A DNA stretch of 64,000 nt from Polytrichum commune (lineage: Eukaryota; Streptophyta; Polytrichopsida; Polytrichales; Polytrichaceae), in the NCBI GenBank assembly GCA_950295325.1, contig OX485806.1:50833169-50897168 (forward strand). The letters are read 5' to 3'. Positions 8,471 through 22,280 of the stretch are shown piece after piece. Numbering within the stretch: the first letter of the stretch is position 1; every line of letters begins with the position of its first letter. The position numbers were made by a program, and so were the translations under genes. The notes beneath the pieces were generated by a model. That model was given only the letters and a program-made list of their open reading frames with translations. It searched no databases and was not told where the DNA came from.

Positions 8471-10868
8471 TCTTATTTTGTCAAAACACAAGTGATTCAT
8501 GTAGATAGCTTTTTGGATTGGGCTCCGTCTAACAAAATAATGCATGGAAGGTTGAATGAGTGTTAGTTTCTCCTATAGGTGTCATTAGTAAGTTAAATGA
8601 TAGATCATAATGGTTTTAGGTGGGATTTGTGTATCAAAACCTAGGTGGGACCTTGTTTTATATGATTCCAAGGATAAATTGTGTTTGATGAGTGAATTAC
8701 AAGGGTACTCAATGCAGTTGATGCAATTGTGCAGTCTCCCCCTTATAACCATGGTCCGAGAGTATTGACTTGCTAAACCACAAATTGCAATGGAAGGAGT
8801 CACGGCTCATCAATAGTCTTTTTGAGTAACTAGTAACCACATGTAATTAGCACCAAGGGCACTCTAAAATGAGCAATAATCTTCCTTAATTATTTGATAA
8901 TTTAGTGGATCATGAAACATAGTAGAACAAATCCTGCAGGTTGCAACGTTAATTGATTTATCTTAGATTTCATGAGTTTGTGGGAAAATTGTCCTTACTT
9001 GAACCAATTGAGAGACAATATCCTATAAGTTTCAGGAATTATAGGCCATAACAAGTTAGTATGTATGCCTATGCCATGGTTCATTCATATGTTGATTTGA
9101 ATTATTAACGTCAACAACAATTCACATGTTGATTTCTTGTATCATTTTTTGTAATGCACATTCAACTCCAATAATTTTTGGAATTCATTTTATGTTTGTA
9201 GCTTAAATACTTTTAGGTTATCCTTCTATGTCATAATAAGTTCATTGAATTAAAATAAAATTATTAAAAAAAATGGTCAATTTATCTAACCACTAGTCTA
9301 TAATGTAAAGTACCTAAGTTAGTGTAATCATGTCACCTGAATCTCAATATGTGTGGCCACTTAGTGAATCAAAGGACAATGGTCAAGATACATCGGGTAG
9401 TCGTCAAATCTTTGTGAAATGTTACTTGCCAATGAGCAAACCTGACTTTGCCGCCATGGGAGCTTTGACAATGGTTTGCCTTGATGATGGGACAATTGGG
9501 TCGATACAAATACTAATCCATTCTCTCAACCTGCTACATCTCTTTGGGTTTCTAAAAAACCATAGCTAGTTTGTAGCTTTGAGCCTTTGCATTTCATCTG
9601 CGGCGCTCCTGCTTATGGCCCTGCTCAATTTTTTCTTTATACAATTCTTAAATAAGATATTTCTTAAGTACAATTCAACGCTAACTTCTCATGAATGGTT
9701 TATGTTCAGAAAATTGTTTGTTTTTTTGATAATTATCCATATTTCAAAGCTTCACATCCTATAGTTTGACAATTGTACTGACAATGTCCAATTCAATTTT
9801 TAATCATCTTCTTTGAGAGGTAAGACAATTATTTAAACAATTACATCCAGACATTTGCCATTCACAAAGTTGATTGCACATCAATATTCATCATTTTAAC
9901 ATAAGAGTTTCACACATGAGTGCTATATTTCAAACAATGGTATTTAACCAATTTTGACTGACTGACTTTCACTCTCTTCCCAAGAATTCATATATTTGTT
10001 TCACAAAACACTTTGAGCCAATTGTCACAATCAAAGAAAACTTGCAAAAGATAATTTCATAGAGAAATATACTTCACACATTCATATGAATAGTTGTATG
10101 CATAAGACCATTCACTCCCTCTCGACAATTTGCCCAATCTACAAGTAACTCGGAAACTACAATTTCTATAGCAACAAATCTCGCCACTCTTCCCTCATAT
10201 ACAATTGAAAGTTTCCTACCTAAGACCATATGTGACACTATCTTCTCAAAGAATTTCAGACCTTGTGACCCAATTATTTTTTATGGCCATGCACATTCTC
10301 GAGAAAATTTAACAACAATATCTCCAATATCTTACCTTAAAAACCAAAGGCTTCACACTTTGGTATTCAAACAATGGCTTAGATAATCACACAAACAAAA
10401 TTGTTACACACACATGGAATTTGCATAAGATAAATTCACAAAAAAAGATTTACCTCCAATTATTATAATTAAACATTGGCACTAGGCACTTTGGCTATGG
10501 TAGAATTTCCTCTATCTTTCCTAGAAGGACTTTAACACTCATGCATTTGCATTCAAGTTAATCCTTGATTGCTTTGAATAATCAAGATTAAATAAGAGAG
10601 AGGAGCAAAAGCCTCAGCTATCAAAAGGTGTGTATGTCCAAAGCTGAGCTCAAAAGTTGTTTGTCATTACCCACATGTCTATTGTAGCTTCATGGGCTCT
10701 TTTTTAATCATGGCCAATAGTCAAAATGTTCATTTTTAGCAGCTACTAACCATTTTTGTACTTAGTAAGCATTAAATTAAAATTTAATATTATATCAACA
10801 TTCACACACAAGAGTTCAATTAACAAATCATCAAACCTAAAAATTTGACTATTTTGGGCAAGATTTTG

Positions 10869-11350
10869 GATGACAATCCCCCCCCCCCTTCCGAAAGAAA
10901 TTATCATTTTTTTCCATCATAATTTTTATTATTTGTTCTTGGATTTGGTGGAGGGAAGGTGATCAACACTTTCTTTGAAGCGTTGATTTTAATTGTTGAG
11001 GAAAAAAAAATTGAAACCCTCCCATTGTCTGATTTTTTTGGCAAGGGGAGGTGATCAACCCTCCCCTCCATCTTGGTAGAATATAAGGTTAGTATTGGGT
11101 GGGGAAGCAATGCCCCTCCCATTCACTCCCCCCAATGCCTGATACAAATGACCACATGAAAAAAAAAATGGGCACTAAGCCCCCCCTACGTCACTTTTTT
11201 AAAATAAACATTTTGCACAAGCAAAATTTTAATTTTTGATCATTTGTTTTCAAATGTAAAATTATTATAATATTACACTATATTTTTATTTTTGAAAAAT
11301 AAGGTGGAAGAAGGGGATTAACCTCCCTTCCCTAGATGTTCTTTTCAATT
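10869..11350 (+). repeat. Dispersed GATCAACCC repeat block 2
   Basis: Same repeat family as 7980-8470. Segments GGAGGGAAGGTGATCAACAC (near 10945), GGGGAGGTGATCAACCCTCC (near 11045) and GGGGATTAACCTCCCTTCC (near 11313) are preceded by a poly-C run and followed by AAGCAAAATTTTAA. No coding capacity was recognised. Confidence 0.6.
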
Positions 11351-13618
11351 ATATTAAGGCATCAACTTAACTCGTGCATAGGAAGGTCCCATGGAGAGGT
11401 GGATGAGAGAAAGAACATGGTGCAATGCAAATCCTACTTGAGGCTCCAACTAAACCTAGGCCCGTGGTCCTTGATGCATATGCATCCATAGGTTATTGTA
11501 AACATTGTCTACAACCTTGTTCACATCACACCTCAATGTTGGTTTTCGTTATGATTATTAACAATCTATCTACCGATGCATGGTGTAGGTGTGTTTTTAT
11601 AGATTGCAAACACAATAGACACCACCTTGTTGCATATGAGGGGGATAAGGCCAAATTTGATGTGGTCTTTGGTCCCATATGCAATGCTAACCCTCCTCCC
11701 CAATTTGCAAGTTCTCCATGTGACCTCACTTGATGGAGACGACGCATGGTTGCGAAGTGATCACACGTTAAAATTATGTATGTTTGCATTTCCCTAACTT
11801 ATTTGATATACATTTCAGTGAAGTTTGATTTTTTTTTTAATTTGTTGATTCTGATAATTGCAAATTAATGATAGGCATCATGTTGCCTCCACCTGTTTTT
11901 GTCCTCCCTCCATATGCAAAGAATGTTGCTCAAGTTATGGTGACCTCTTTAGTTCTAATCATTTGCCATAGCTCCATAAGCCAAAATTGGAACCCTTTTG
12001 TAGATTACAAGGTAAAAAAAAGAAACAAGGACGCCCGTTAATAATTTTTCATAATGAAATTTGCATACATCATTGTATACTAGTAGTTGTGCTCAAAATT
12101 TGTAGTTGTGATAAAGAGATTTGTATTTCAAATATTCTAATTGGTAGACATGGTATTTATATTTATTTCTATTGAATTTATATACCAACAAAGATTGAAT
12201 GAGCATGCTTGAAGGTTGAAATACATGTATGCAAAATGTCTCCTTTGGTTTTGTGAAGTGGTGGAATGTTTCTAGGGTTGTTAAAAAATCATTATGTATT
12301 ATTTTAAACATGGTTGTGATTGCTAAACCGTCTCAAAAAAATTTGCATGTCATTTTGGATTACTGTAAGTGCCATAGTTATAGTGTACCAATATGAGTAA
12401 GTCCAAACTTTTTGTTAACCTAATCCATTGGAAAACACCACTCACCGTTCATTCCTCACCGCTCATATGATACCATTTGGGTTTGCCCATTATGCACATG
12501 AAAAACCCCATCCAAAGTTGTTTTCTCCTTAAAAGTGTTAGAAAGTGGCGATGTCATTTGCAAATTGCATCCCTCCCAATCCTTGTAGGGAAATCCCACA
12601 TTCCACCACCAACTAAAGTTTTCCATACTATCACTCCTCAATGCCTAGTAGGATATAATCCTTGGGTGATTGAATGTAACCACAAGTGCCTATGAGCATT
12701 GCTATTCACATTGTTGTCGTGGATCATTTTTCTTTGCCTTTTTGCAAGCCCACCTAACACCACAAAATTTGAAAAAAACCGTGAATTCACCAACCATGTT
12801 GTTGCCACCATAAACAAGCCCACCTTTGGTCCAAAACATGATGATTTGGGCATGCAAATCTATATGCAACAACCCTCACCCTTTTTGTTTGGCATATGTG
12901 AAATATTTAATTCCCTTAAAAAAATAGTATTTATCTATTTATTTTTTAAAAACTAGATGAAATAATTTTCTTCCTTTATGTATATTTGATGAACTCCGTA
13001 GGTCGTTTTCTCGCAAATAAGCTAGGAAGACTCATGGTGGAGCATCATGTTATTTTATAATCATTCAAGAAACTATTGTGTCTCATTAATTTGCTCAATT
13101 AAACCCTAAATAAAGTGTTAACCTTTTCTTTTTCCTATGATCTGAATATAATTACTTTGGAGTTAGGAGATCTCAATCTTAATTATTTTCACTCTCAAAT
13201 ATAAGGCTCATTGATTATGAAATTCAACGAAGATGGAGCTCTTGGAGGTGTATTAATATCATAAAGTTTTTTTCATATCATAGCAAGAGAAATCACATCA
13301 ATCAAAGTCCTTAACCATTGATGACCAAAAAAACTCTTTGAGGTCCCAATTAAGTTTCTCGAAGAAGGTCAATTTCTTAATTCACTTTATGGTTTCCGTA
13401 ATAGTGTAAGACTTACAACATCAATTCATGCATATAGGTAATCGCATCAATTCAAAAATCAACCTTGAACTTTATTATAAGAGTGTGTTAGTTTACATAT
13501 TACCAAATCATTTTCTTGATAAGTTATAGCAATAGTGAGTATTGAAAATTAATATCTTAAGTGGTAGAAGATACATGTTCTTATGTCAATATTCTTTTAG
13601 CCCAAGTGTTATATCTTT

Positions 13619-13646
13619 GTGTGTGTGTGTGTGTGTATATATATAT
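13619..13646 (+). repeat. (GT)n(AT)n microsatellite
   Basis: A dinucleotide run of GT that passes directly into AT. It is flanked by ordinary AT-rich DNA. Confidence 0.8.
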
Positions 13647-16600
13647 GTTGATCATGCTTATGACATGTTTAACAACATTGACAAAATAATCAATATAATA
13701 TTCTACATATTTAATCATACAATTCCACAAGAACCCCATGTGTGATTCAAAGATGAGTAAAGACTTCCGTAATCTCTCAGATGATTAAACTTTGCAAAGC
13801 ACTTCAACTTAGAGTAAGTGAGTTCTCATAATTAACGTATTCACTTGATAATGCTCATTTTTTAGGAGGTTCAATACAAAAAACAAGAAAAACAAACAAT
13901 TAATTGACTCAAGCTTCAATGTGTATTGAGGTTAATGCAATCATCATGTTGATTCAAAACTCCAATCATTCTTTGAAACCTTGAGCACTTGTATTTCACC
14001 CCCGCACTAATCTTTTGAGTGTTTGCTAAAAAAAAAATACTATCCTGTCCATTGAAAACTCATTCAACTATCATGACACCCAACATCTCGCAAAAGATTT
14101 GAGAAAAAGAGACATCACATTCTTGGGTGGAGAGAAATTGTAAGCATATTCCGAAAAATGGTCTCCAAGAATAAAGATACAAGGTAAGCTCAAGTTTTGT
14201 TTGACACTCGATCATAAGAAGAGTTCATTGCTATGAAAAGAGATATCTCCCAAAAAAATCTTCCTTTATATAGTAATCTTCTTTCTAACTAAAATTCAGA
14301 TATCTTATAACCACTATTCCCTTTTGGTTAAATCCTGACATGTGTATGACACTTGTAGATGAAAATTTATCCTAATGGTTATAACCATCACATTATTCAT
14401 ATGTTCATATTTTAAATTCTTATCCATATATATATGGGAGCTTTGTATATGTGTGGGTGTAATATGCTACACTATAATTTAATTGAAAATTAATCTCATC
14501 CTCAAGGCATAGTTGAGGTGGCCTAATATGATTGAATTGCAAGAAAAAGAATTATCAATGTTTTTTAAGTATTAATCTAATATACGTAATGCTAATAATA
14601 TCCTCATAATTTGTTCCAAAAATGATGACATCAATGTTTCATAATCTCCTTAGTTCATTAACATTTCCATATTAGTGTTTTATGCCTACCCTGTCACCAT
14701 GGGTTACCTACCCTATTCATGTGGCTTATAAACCCTAAATCGGCATGATTTTTGGGTGTTTCCATGTGGCTCCTATTTTGTGGTCACGTTCCTTTTGGTT
14801 TTGTTCCCAACACCCCGTTAAACCTATGTTCCCCAGCTGTTAACTCCCTTCGGAAATTTGTATTTTTGCTAATGTTTGTTTAGCTATGGTGATGTGGCTA
14901 CTACCGTAGCTTGGAGCTTTCTTAGAGGTTGCACAATTACTTGCTAGCTGCTCATAATCGATGACCTTCTCATTGTGCTTCTATCTATGGTTTGCAACCT
15001 ATCCCATTGATTTTGTTTTTGGTTTGTGCATTATCAATACTATGTTAGCCAAATTCTTATTACATTTGCTTCTTGAATAACTAGTAAGAAAATTGACTCC
15101 AATGTTTCCATCGTCATGAATTATGGTTTTGATTCATTTTCAATTTAGTATAAGTTCTATGTAATCCCGAGAAATGAATAATGAGTATTACAAAGCCCTT
15201 GACAACTACTAACTCCTTTCAAAGGTGAACACCTTGAACATGCGTGGACAAACATGTCAGCACATGTCTCCCCCAATGGCAAGCCCTAGATTCCCACATG
15301 GTTGGTTGAAAATACCCGGCTCCTTTGAATATCCCCCAGTATGATTAGGTGGACCATAGGGTGCACCAAAAATGAAGTTGTACATCCATGTGGAACCGTA
15401 CATGTTTCATTGGGTGCCACTCACTCCCTCTCTCCTCAAGTTTGCATACTCTCATTTTTTGCCATGAGAATTTTCTACATGAGGGGCTTTAAGAAAGGGC
15501 CCCACACACACATGGCTCCAACTCTCAGAGAGACAACATCAACCTTGAGTTTTGGCATGAATGAGGGATGTTTCACCTTGACCATAGCCGCAAGCTCATA
15601 TGTGAACATGGACGGTTTTATTAAATAGGGCTATGGGTCAAGTGCTATTGCCTCATGTCGAAGGTGGTCCCTAGTATTGACAAACGACAAGGGCATTGTA
15701 GGCCCATTTGAGTGGATACATGTTTTGGTTGTGGGCGATGTGTATATCAAGGGTGGATATTATGAAGGCACGGTTTTTTGATTTGTTGCAACATGTGTTG
15801 GGTTTGATTCTTATTTGGAACTCCAGGGGGATGTCTATTCCTTAGTCCAAGATAATTGAATGGTTTGAGGCATCATGTTGTAGGGTTCATTCTTGGGGTT
15901 TTGATGCTCATATATGGTGGTTTTGAATTTCCAAAATATTGAAAAAAAAAACATCTAGACCGCTAGATTTTGTTAGACATGGGGATTATGAGCATTACAA
16001 TACGGGTGAATCAATTATGGCCGCTTTAGGAGCTTGAAATGACTATGGCAACAATTGCAGTCATGGATGTTGCCACACTAACACATGTAAGATTTCAACC
16101 TTCACGTGACTTATGGAAAGACGGAGTCCATGATGGAGGAAACCAAAAACTTTGCAATTGATGTAACATTCCAAGACATATGGAATCATAATTTCAATTG
16201 ATAATTTTTTTTATAGACAATAGACATCTTGGGCAAGGACGATTTCCATTGGAATTTCTTTTTTCTACTACTGTTCAATTTGCTACTTCCAACCCCTTGA
16301 TGTTACACTTCTCCTATCCTTCTTATACAACCCCTACTATACCCCTTCCCCATCTTGTTGCTACATGTCTATTAGGAAACAAATTTAGTTTAGCAGGGGG
16401 ATGGATAGGCCAAACGACTACCTAGTTAGTAATGCATTTGGATATCCAAGGAGGAATTACAATATGGGAATTCCACACATTAACCCTATGAGTACAGTAA
16501 TCCCGAGGGTAGTAAAAAAACAACACAAATTCCAAGGAGAATAAATGAATATGGAAATAAAAATTGAGGTTATGGTCCACATATCAGACCACAAAGAGAT

Positions 16601-16689
16601 GAACCACCACGAGACCAATCCTATAACATAGTGTGCAGATGTTTTGGAGCATTAAGGGGGATATGTGTTATCATAGTCGTCACTTATTG

Positions 16690-18460
16690 TCTTGTATAAG
16701 CAATTTGTTGGGGTGGTTGTGCTGGGAGGAGGGTTGGGAGAGGTGGTTGTGGAGAAGGTAGATGAAATTGAGGTTGTCTATAAAGATACATGAATGTGTG
16801 GTGTTGTATTTGGTGAAGTGGAGGGCTAAGAAGATGGTTGTTAGCTATGCACGTAGGATATTTTGTCTTGCAAGGAGTCTATATGCGTTTTGGGTTTTGT
16901 TGAAATGGTGGAAAATACCTTGCTTAATGGTGCTTTTGTCGCCTTGCCACCGCGGGGGGGGGGGGGGGCGAGAAAGCCATTTGTGTAGGATATCTTAGTT
17001 GTGGTTGTATGAAGAACAAAGTTAAGAGGAGTAGGGTTAGGATGGGGAATATTCAAAGTAGTAGGAAAAATGTGGGGTATGTATTCATATTTACATAGGT
17101 TGACCTTGGTGGGGTGTCCAATGGGTTCAAATTTGTGTGAGGGGGAATTGTGGTAGTTGTGACGTAGCTTCAAAACAACATTTGAACATTCAACAAAGAT
17201 GAGGATAATGAATGGTCGTCAAAATTGTTATATGCATAGAATCGTGATGATTTTGGGTTCAATGCGGGCTAGGTATGATGGGAATTGTGTTTGGGGGTAG
17301 TATTGAGAATGTGTGGGTTGAGGCAAACGAGTACCTAGGTGTTTGGGTGGTGGCTTGAGAGGGGGTGTTTTTTGTTGCACCAATTTTTGTGTGGCCAGAT
17401 GAAAATGGTAAGGGCCTCATGGTATGTGTGCACTACCGTTTTGGACCAATGTGGTGTTTTTATTGTTGCTTGAGAATACGGTAGGTAGACTAGGCTTCTC
17501 CTCGACCACTGGGTAGAGTGGGCGTAACAGTGGCACCAAAGATTGCATCACGTGGATGGGAGGAATGGTAGCTGTGGAGTTTGAAGGGGCATGTAAATGG
17601 CTTAGAATAGTAAAAATGAGTGAGTGAGAATGAATTTATTCAAGAAATGCTAGTATAGAAGGGGGTTATAGTGTTATGGGCAAGGGATGTCTAATTGTAG
17701 TGGGGTTGGTAGGAGGTGGGGGGGATAAGGTCTAATGTGTAATTTTGGATGAGCCATATTAGTTCAAGTTTGACATTCTGAGGAAGGGAATTTATTGTTG
17801 GGAAGAGTGAAGAGTTGTGATGTCGTTGGTATTGGTTATGAACCCATTGGATGTGTGTGGCAAAATATTTGTGGATGTGTGGAGACGTGCAATGGAGGCA
17901 GAGATGTGAAGGGTGGGTTTTGTGTTGTTTCTATCAATGTTTGGATTACATTCTTGTGTGTTTGGCAAATGTGTGGGAAATGCAATGGTTTTTCAACAAA
18001 GCTAATGTATGTGGTTTGAGGTTGTAGGTAGTGTTTGTGGTGTATCTTGTGTAGGTGGTCGTGCATGGTTTGGGTGTAGTGCTTGGTGAAAATATGAGCA
18101 TTGTGGATGGGGTCATAGTTGTCATGGGTCCAAAGAGGTTCCCATATGTATTCCAAATTGAATGACCTTTCTAGTGACAAAGTTACATGTGATTGGATTT
18201 GTGTTGCCATTGGAATCTAGTTTACAGTCTATACGGACGCCATAAATGGCATCTATAAGATATGCTTGAGCATCAGGGCCATTTGGCGAGGGTGTGTTGG
18301 CGGAGGGGGTTGGTTGGGGGTGTGGTGATGGGGATTTGGTAGGGTGGTGTATGGAGGTGGAAATGTGGGTGGGGAGATGTGCATAGTAATGTTTGGTGTT
18401 TGAATATGTCTCAAGGTTACATGAAGAAGGTACCATACGTGGACCGAAGGCATTTTAAGT
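16690..18460. other. Strand-asymmetric GT-rich block
   Basis: The plus strand is strongly enriched in G and T over about 1.8 kb, so minus-strand frames are rich in Pro, His, Thr and Ser. The longest minus frame (18122-18436, 104 codons) has a Pro-rich N-terminal part and then a more complex segment (GPDAQAYLIDAIYG). I cannot assign a function. It could be a decayed coding or retroelement segment, or simple skewed DNA. Confidence 0.4.
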
Positions 18461-21259
18461 TTGTAACTTTACAAGTGTTGAATATGGATTTCTCCAACTC
18501 TTAGAGAATATTGTCCCTCCCCCCCCCCCCCAATTCCAATATGACTACCATATAAGAACATATGTTTGCCGCAACTATCGAATCCAAGTGTGTTGACTTA
18601 AAAAAACTAAGATTTTTGTATAAGTTCTACAACTAGGTGATGCATATATCAAATGATTAATCATAACTATACATGTGTACATATATGCTTGCAATAATGT
18701 GTACATGTATGCCACATGCAACCAAACACCACGATGATCACTGTTAATGAGAGACATGTACATATGAAAAACATACATAATTTGATTTTTGTCCTCATTG
18801 TGTATTATATCGAGTGTAGATGCTCATACATGCCAAATTGCAAAGCAAGAATTGCCATCCCCCGCATCATACTTCAATAAATTTATCATTTATGAAGTTA
18901 TTCATGGACACGCCTTCAAAAAGTGTCAAACTTCTACCAACCATTCATATTTTGAAATCATAATCAAGCCAATTTACTCCGGGCATTCAAAATATTTGTA
19001 TACATATATGAGACTATTATGTAGTCTACGGTTTGTGAGTATACTTTATTTAGGGTCATGAAATTTTATTATGGGGGGTTTTAATGAGGGGTCCTATAGA
19101 CACGTGGCTTTAAATGACAAAGAAAAATGCCCCTTGGTGGATATTAATTCACCAAGTCCACAAAGCTTACAAAAATTGTTGGTGAAATTGTGTTGGGCAA
19201 GTCCACACAAACCAATGTTTTACAAATTTTCACCACATTATTTTCTTGTATATACACCTTAATATTTTTATTCGATGGCCTTATCCAGATATAAATTCAT
19301 TTCTCTTTGGTGTGTACATAAAAAAATTTGAAATCTACAAAGCAATAACATTATAGGCCCTCCCACATTATTTGTCATCTTGGCCTTAATAAGGTGATTG
19401 AATTTTGTGTTGTTACAACCTCTCAAATGAAGTTGTGGGAACATCCTATTATGGAACTTTGCCCATGGTTTATTGATTGCCTTGCCTCCTTTCACCTTGC
19501 AAAGGATGAGGTTTTGCGGCACTTTGTGGAAGCTTCACAACACATTGAGGATCTTTGTGAGGAGGACCCACAACCCTCTTTGAAACAAGGAGGTAAGTGC
19601 AAACATGCTTAAATTCCTCCACCTCCAATTCAAGATCGTGCCTTTAATATTGACTTGGGCACCCTTATATGATAATGCATTCATTTATATATATTTTTGG
19701 GTTGGATCTTTCTCCCCCTTTTTCTTTTCTCGACCACTCGCAATAGGTTGCACAATAGAGACTGGAGGGACAAACACAACCAAGGTGTTTTTTTTTTGAG
19801 AATACATCCATCGAAACTTTGATTAAATGGAGCAAACCAAAACATGGTGATGATCTTCACATTTGAATTTGGATACGTATCATCCTTGCATTTTGCATCA
19901 TCTTTGCTTGCGCTATGGTTTATTTTCTTATGATAAGAGAAATCATTGTTTCACATTCACATGTTCCTTCAAATGTTTGTTTATAGAATTATATGTTTTT
20001 TCCTATTTTTATTTTTATTTAATTTTTTTGTTAGTGGGTTGGTCGAGGACAACACACACATACAAACTTTGTTCTTTGTACATTTGGTGGGTTTGATATT
20101 AAAATTGCATAATTGCTCAAAGGTATCATGTTTTGAGGTTTCCTCTCCTTCAAATGTCATTCTTCCCTAGAATGCAACCAATTGGAAGATATATAGAGGC
20201 TTTGTTTTAGTTTGCAAATTGCATGCCTTACCAAAGATGTTTAGTTTTTTTCTTCTCTCTCATGGTTTAAGAATATTAGGGACAAAATGAGGATGTTTGA
20301 CCTCCTATGATCTCATAGTGGCAAAAGATTGGTGGGGCATGAATGAGTTGCCATTGTGTCTCTTAGTGGATACATTGCTTACAATACATAGAGTTATCCA
20401 ATCCTTTAACGTAATGTGTTGTTTCCATGTTTTTGTTCTAGATTAAATTGCAAGATTTGGACTAGCCTACATTGAATGTAATAAAATCGTTTCATTGTTT
20501 GTAGATTTGGCATTTTCATAAAATGATGTTCTTATCGTTCCAATCATGCCCTGTGAGCCCAAAATGGTGCCCACATGTGGTGATTAACTCTTCGAAACCA
20601 ATTTTAGTTTGACTTTGAGGTATTATGATTATTCACAAAACATAAAAATAGTGAAGTGTGGTGTGGATTTAACTTTAGACATTAGGTGGTGTTGTGTGAT
20701 TATTCCAAGGTTTGATTTCAATAGGAAAATGCCTTGATTATGTGAGTAAGGGGTAAGGTGAGGCAAGGCGAGCTCCGCGGGTTAAATGCCCACTTTTGGA
20801 TCCACCTTGTTAGTTTAGGAAGAAGGAAGCTTGGTGGAAGGGGATTAGTCCCTACTTTAGAGGTGAAGGTTAAGGGATTGTGATTGGAGGTGCTAATCCT
20901 CCCTCTCTCCCTCTCTCCCTCTCTCCCTCTCTCCCTCTCTCCCTCTTTGCTACTTAAGGTGTTTTCTCTCTCATTTTCCTCTCTCTCCATCAAGCGCTCT
21001 CAAGAGAGCAAGCTCTTAAGAGCTCGAGCCACGTAGGTGGGTTATTAGTTGTAGTGAAGGTAGTTAGTTAAGCTCTCTCTCTCAATCTCTCTCACGTGGA
21101 GGGACCCCTTAGAATTACTAGATAGACACGTGTGATTGGGGGTTAACTTGAGGAAATTAGTAGGATAGATTAAGTATTAGTTAATAGATTAGAGGAATGT
21201 TAGATTAACTACTAGGAGTTGAAAATGGTTGTAGGATTGATTAAATTTCTGTTCAACCA

Positions 21260-21510
21260 TAGCTGGGCCGAATTGAATTAGGCTACTAAACAGCTGGGCC
21301 GAACTGAATTAGGCTACTAAGCAGCCGAGACAACTGAAGGAGGGCTACTGGAGCAGCCGAGACAACTGAATTAGGCTACTAAGCAGCCGAGACAACTGAA
21401 GGAGGGCTACAGGAGCAGCCGAGACAACTGAAGGAGGGCTACTGGAGCAGCCGAGACAACTGAGTTAGTGCTACTAAGCAACTGGGACGAACCAAATTAG
21501 GCTACTGGGG
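21260..21510 (+). repeat. Minisatellite inside LTR-B
   Basis: Tandem units of about 30-45 bp built from CAGCCGAGACAACTGA followed by ATTAGGCTACTAAG or AGGAGGGCTACTGGAG. The first units read AGCTGGGCCGAA, linking the array to the AGCTGGG core of LTR-A. Confidence 0.8.
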
Positions 21511-21653
21511 CAGCTTAAGGGCTTAAAACTAAGCATAGGTTAAATTATGCATTTTAGATTATTCTAGCACGTATGTACGTGTTAGGTTTATTAGGCTAGT
21601 TAGCGTGAGGCGTGGCTTGCTAATGAATGTGATTGGGGTGGATCATCAAAGAC

Positions 21654-21669
21654 AGTGTTTTTAAACACT
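21654..21669 (+). other. Conserved hairpin in LTR-B
   Basis: AGTGTTT, TT, AAACACT: a perfect 7-bp stem at the position matching the LTR-A hairpin and about 40 bases upstream of the small ORF. Confidence 0.55.
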
Positions 21670-21706
21670 TACATCTTATTGGTCAAAATAAGTTACTTGT
21701 TCAAGA

Positions 21707-21871
21707 ATGGGGAATGTGGTTGATCCTAGCAATGGCAAGGCAAAGGAAGTAAAGATTAATGGTGCTAGGGGGATGTCTTTACGAGGATGCGTGGCCAAAG
21801 CCGCGGGATGGACTTTGGAGAAGGCTAAGGCCTCATTTGTTCAGGAAACAAGTATTAATAAAACATCATGA
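21707..21871 (+). CDS. Small conserved ORF inside LTR-B
   Basis: Complete 54-codon frame beginning MGNVVDPSNGKAKEVK, with the conserved core MSLRGCVAKAAGWTLE and the ending INKTS before TGA. The LTR-C version also ends INKTS. This is the most compact of the three LTR-encoded versions and lacks the Ser-rich insert of LTR-A. Function is unknown. Confidence 0.5.
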   Translation: MGNVVDPSNGKAKEVKINGARGMSLRGCVAKAAGWTLEKAKASFVQETSINKTS

Positions 21872-22208
21872 ACTTTAGAACTAGAAGGTTCACTGATATG
21901 AAGGATACTTATTATATCATTGAGATTTGATACTACACATGTGATTCACAAACCCATCATCCGGACTAGGACGCTTAAGGGTGGTGGGTTTGGCCTCACA
22001 TGCCCACAAATTCTCTCACCAAATTCGGGTGTCCTCTCACATGTAGACATAGAGACTGTGGACATCTATAGAATTGATGCTCATGAAAAGAAATGTGTCA
22101 TAGAGAAGTAGATAAGACAAAAATCTAGAATATCTACAAAACCAAAGAAAAACATTGATTAAACCGGGAGCAATTATCCTTGATGCTTATGCACCAGAGC
22201 CCAACATT

Positions 22209-22280
22209 TTCCTTTAAATTGCGCCCATACCCAGACCATGCCCATCAACAGCGACCTATGCCCATCCATGCCCACCCATA
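22209..22280. repeat. Left subterminal repeats of the hAT element
   Basis: Several CCCATGCCC or CCCATACCC motifs close to the left end. They match, in inverse orientation, the array at the right end and probably bound the transposase. Confidence 0.7.

Larger units (their letters stand above)
7225..20551. other. Long AT-rich gene-poor interval
   Basis: I find no recognisable protein over 13 kb. Open frames are short and without family motifs; the longest, such as 11425-11733 (+) and 18122-18436 (-), have no recognised motif. The interval holds G/C homopolymers, the GATCAACCC repeat blocks, a TG/TA microsatellite, an ATGAC pentamer run near 7459-7480 and a strongly strand-biased GT-rich block, listed separately. 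It looks like old, decayed repeat DNA. Confidence 0.6.
20552..22000 (+). mobile_element. LTR-B: solo LTR of the gypsy family
   Basis: A 1449-bp LTR from TGTGAGCCCAAAATGG to TTTGGCCTCACA, flanked on both sides by the perfect 5-bp duplication TGCCC (20547-20551 and 22001-22005). With no internal domain, it is a solo LTR formed by recombination between the two LTRs of a former element. It carries the CATAAAAA start block, a (CCCTCTCT)n run (20899-20946), a CAGCCGAGACAACTGA minisatellite, a hairpin and the small conserved ORF. Confidence 0.95.

Noticed and set aside
8186-8566. Frames of about 112-119 codons on both strands
   Set aside because: They run through poly-G and the GATCAACCC repeats; composition is low complexity (Gly/Pro runs).
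15341-15628. 95-codon frame, and a supposed similarity to the frame at 19071-19262
   Set aside because: Resemblance is limited to a few residues and the DNA does not align; no motif or family was recognised.
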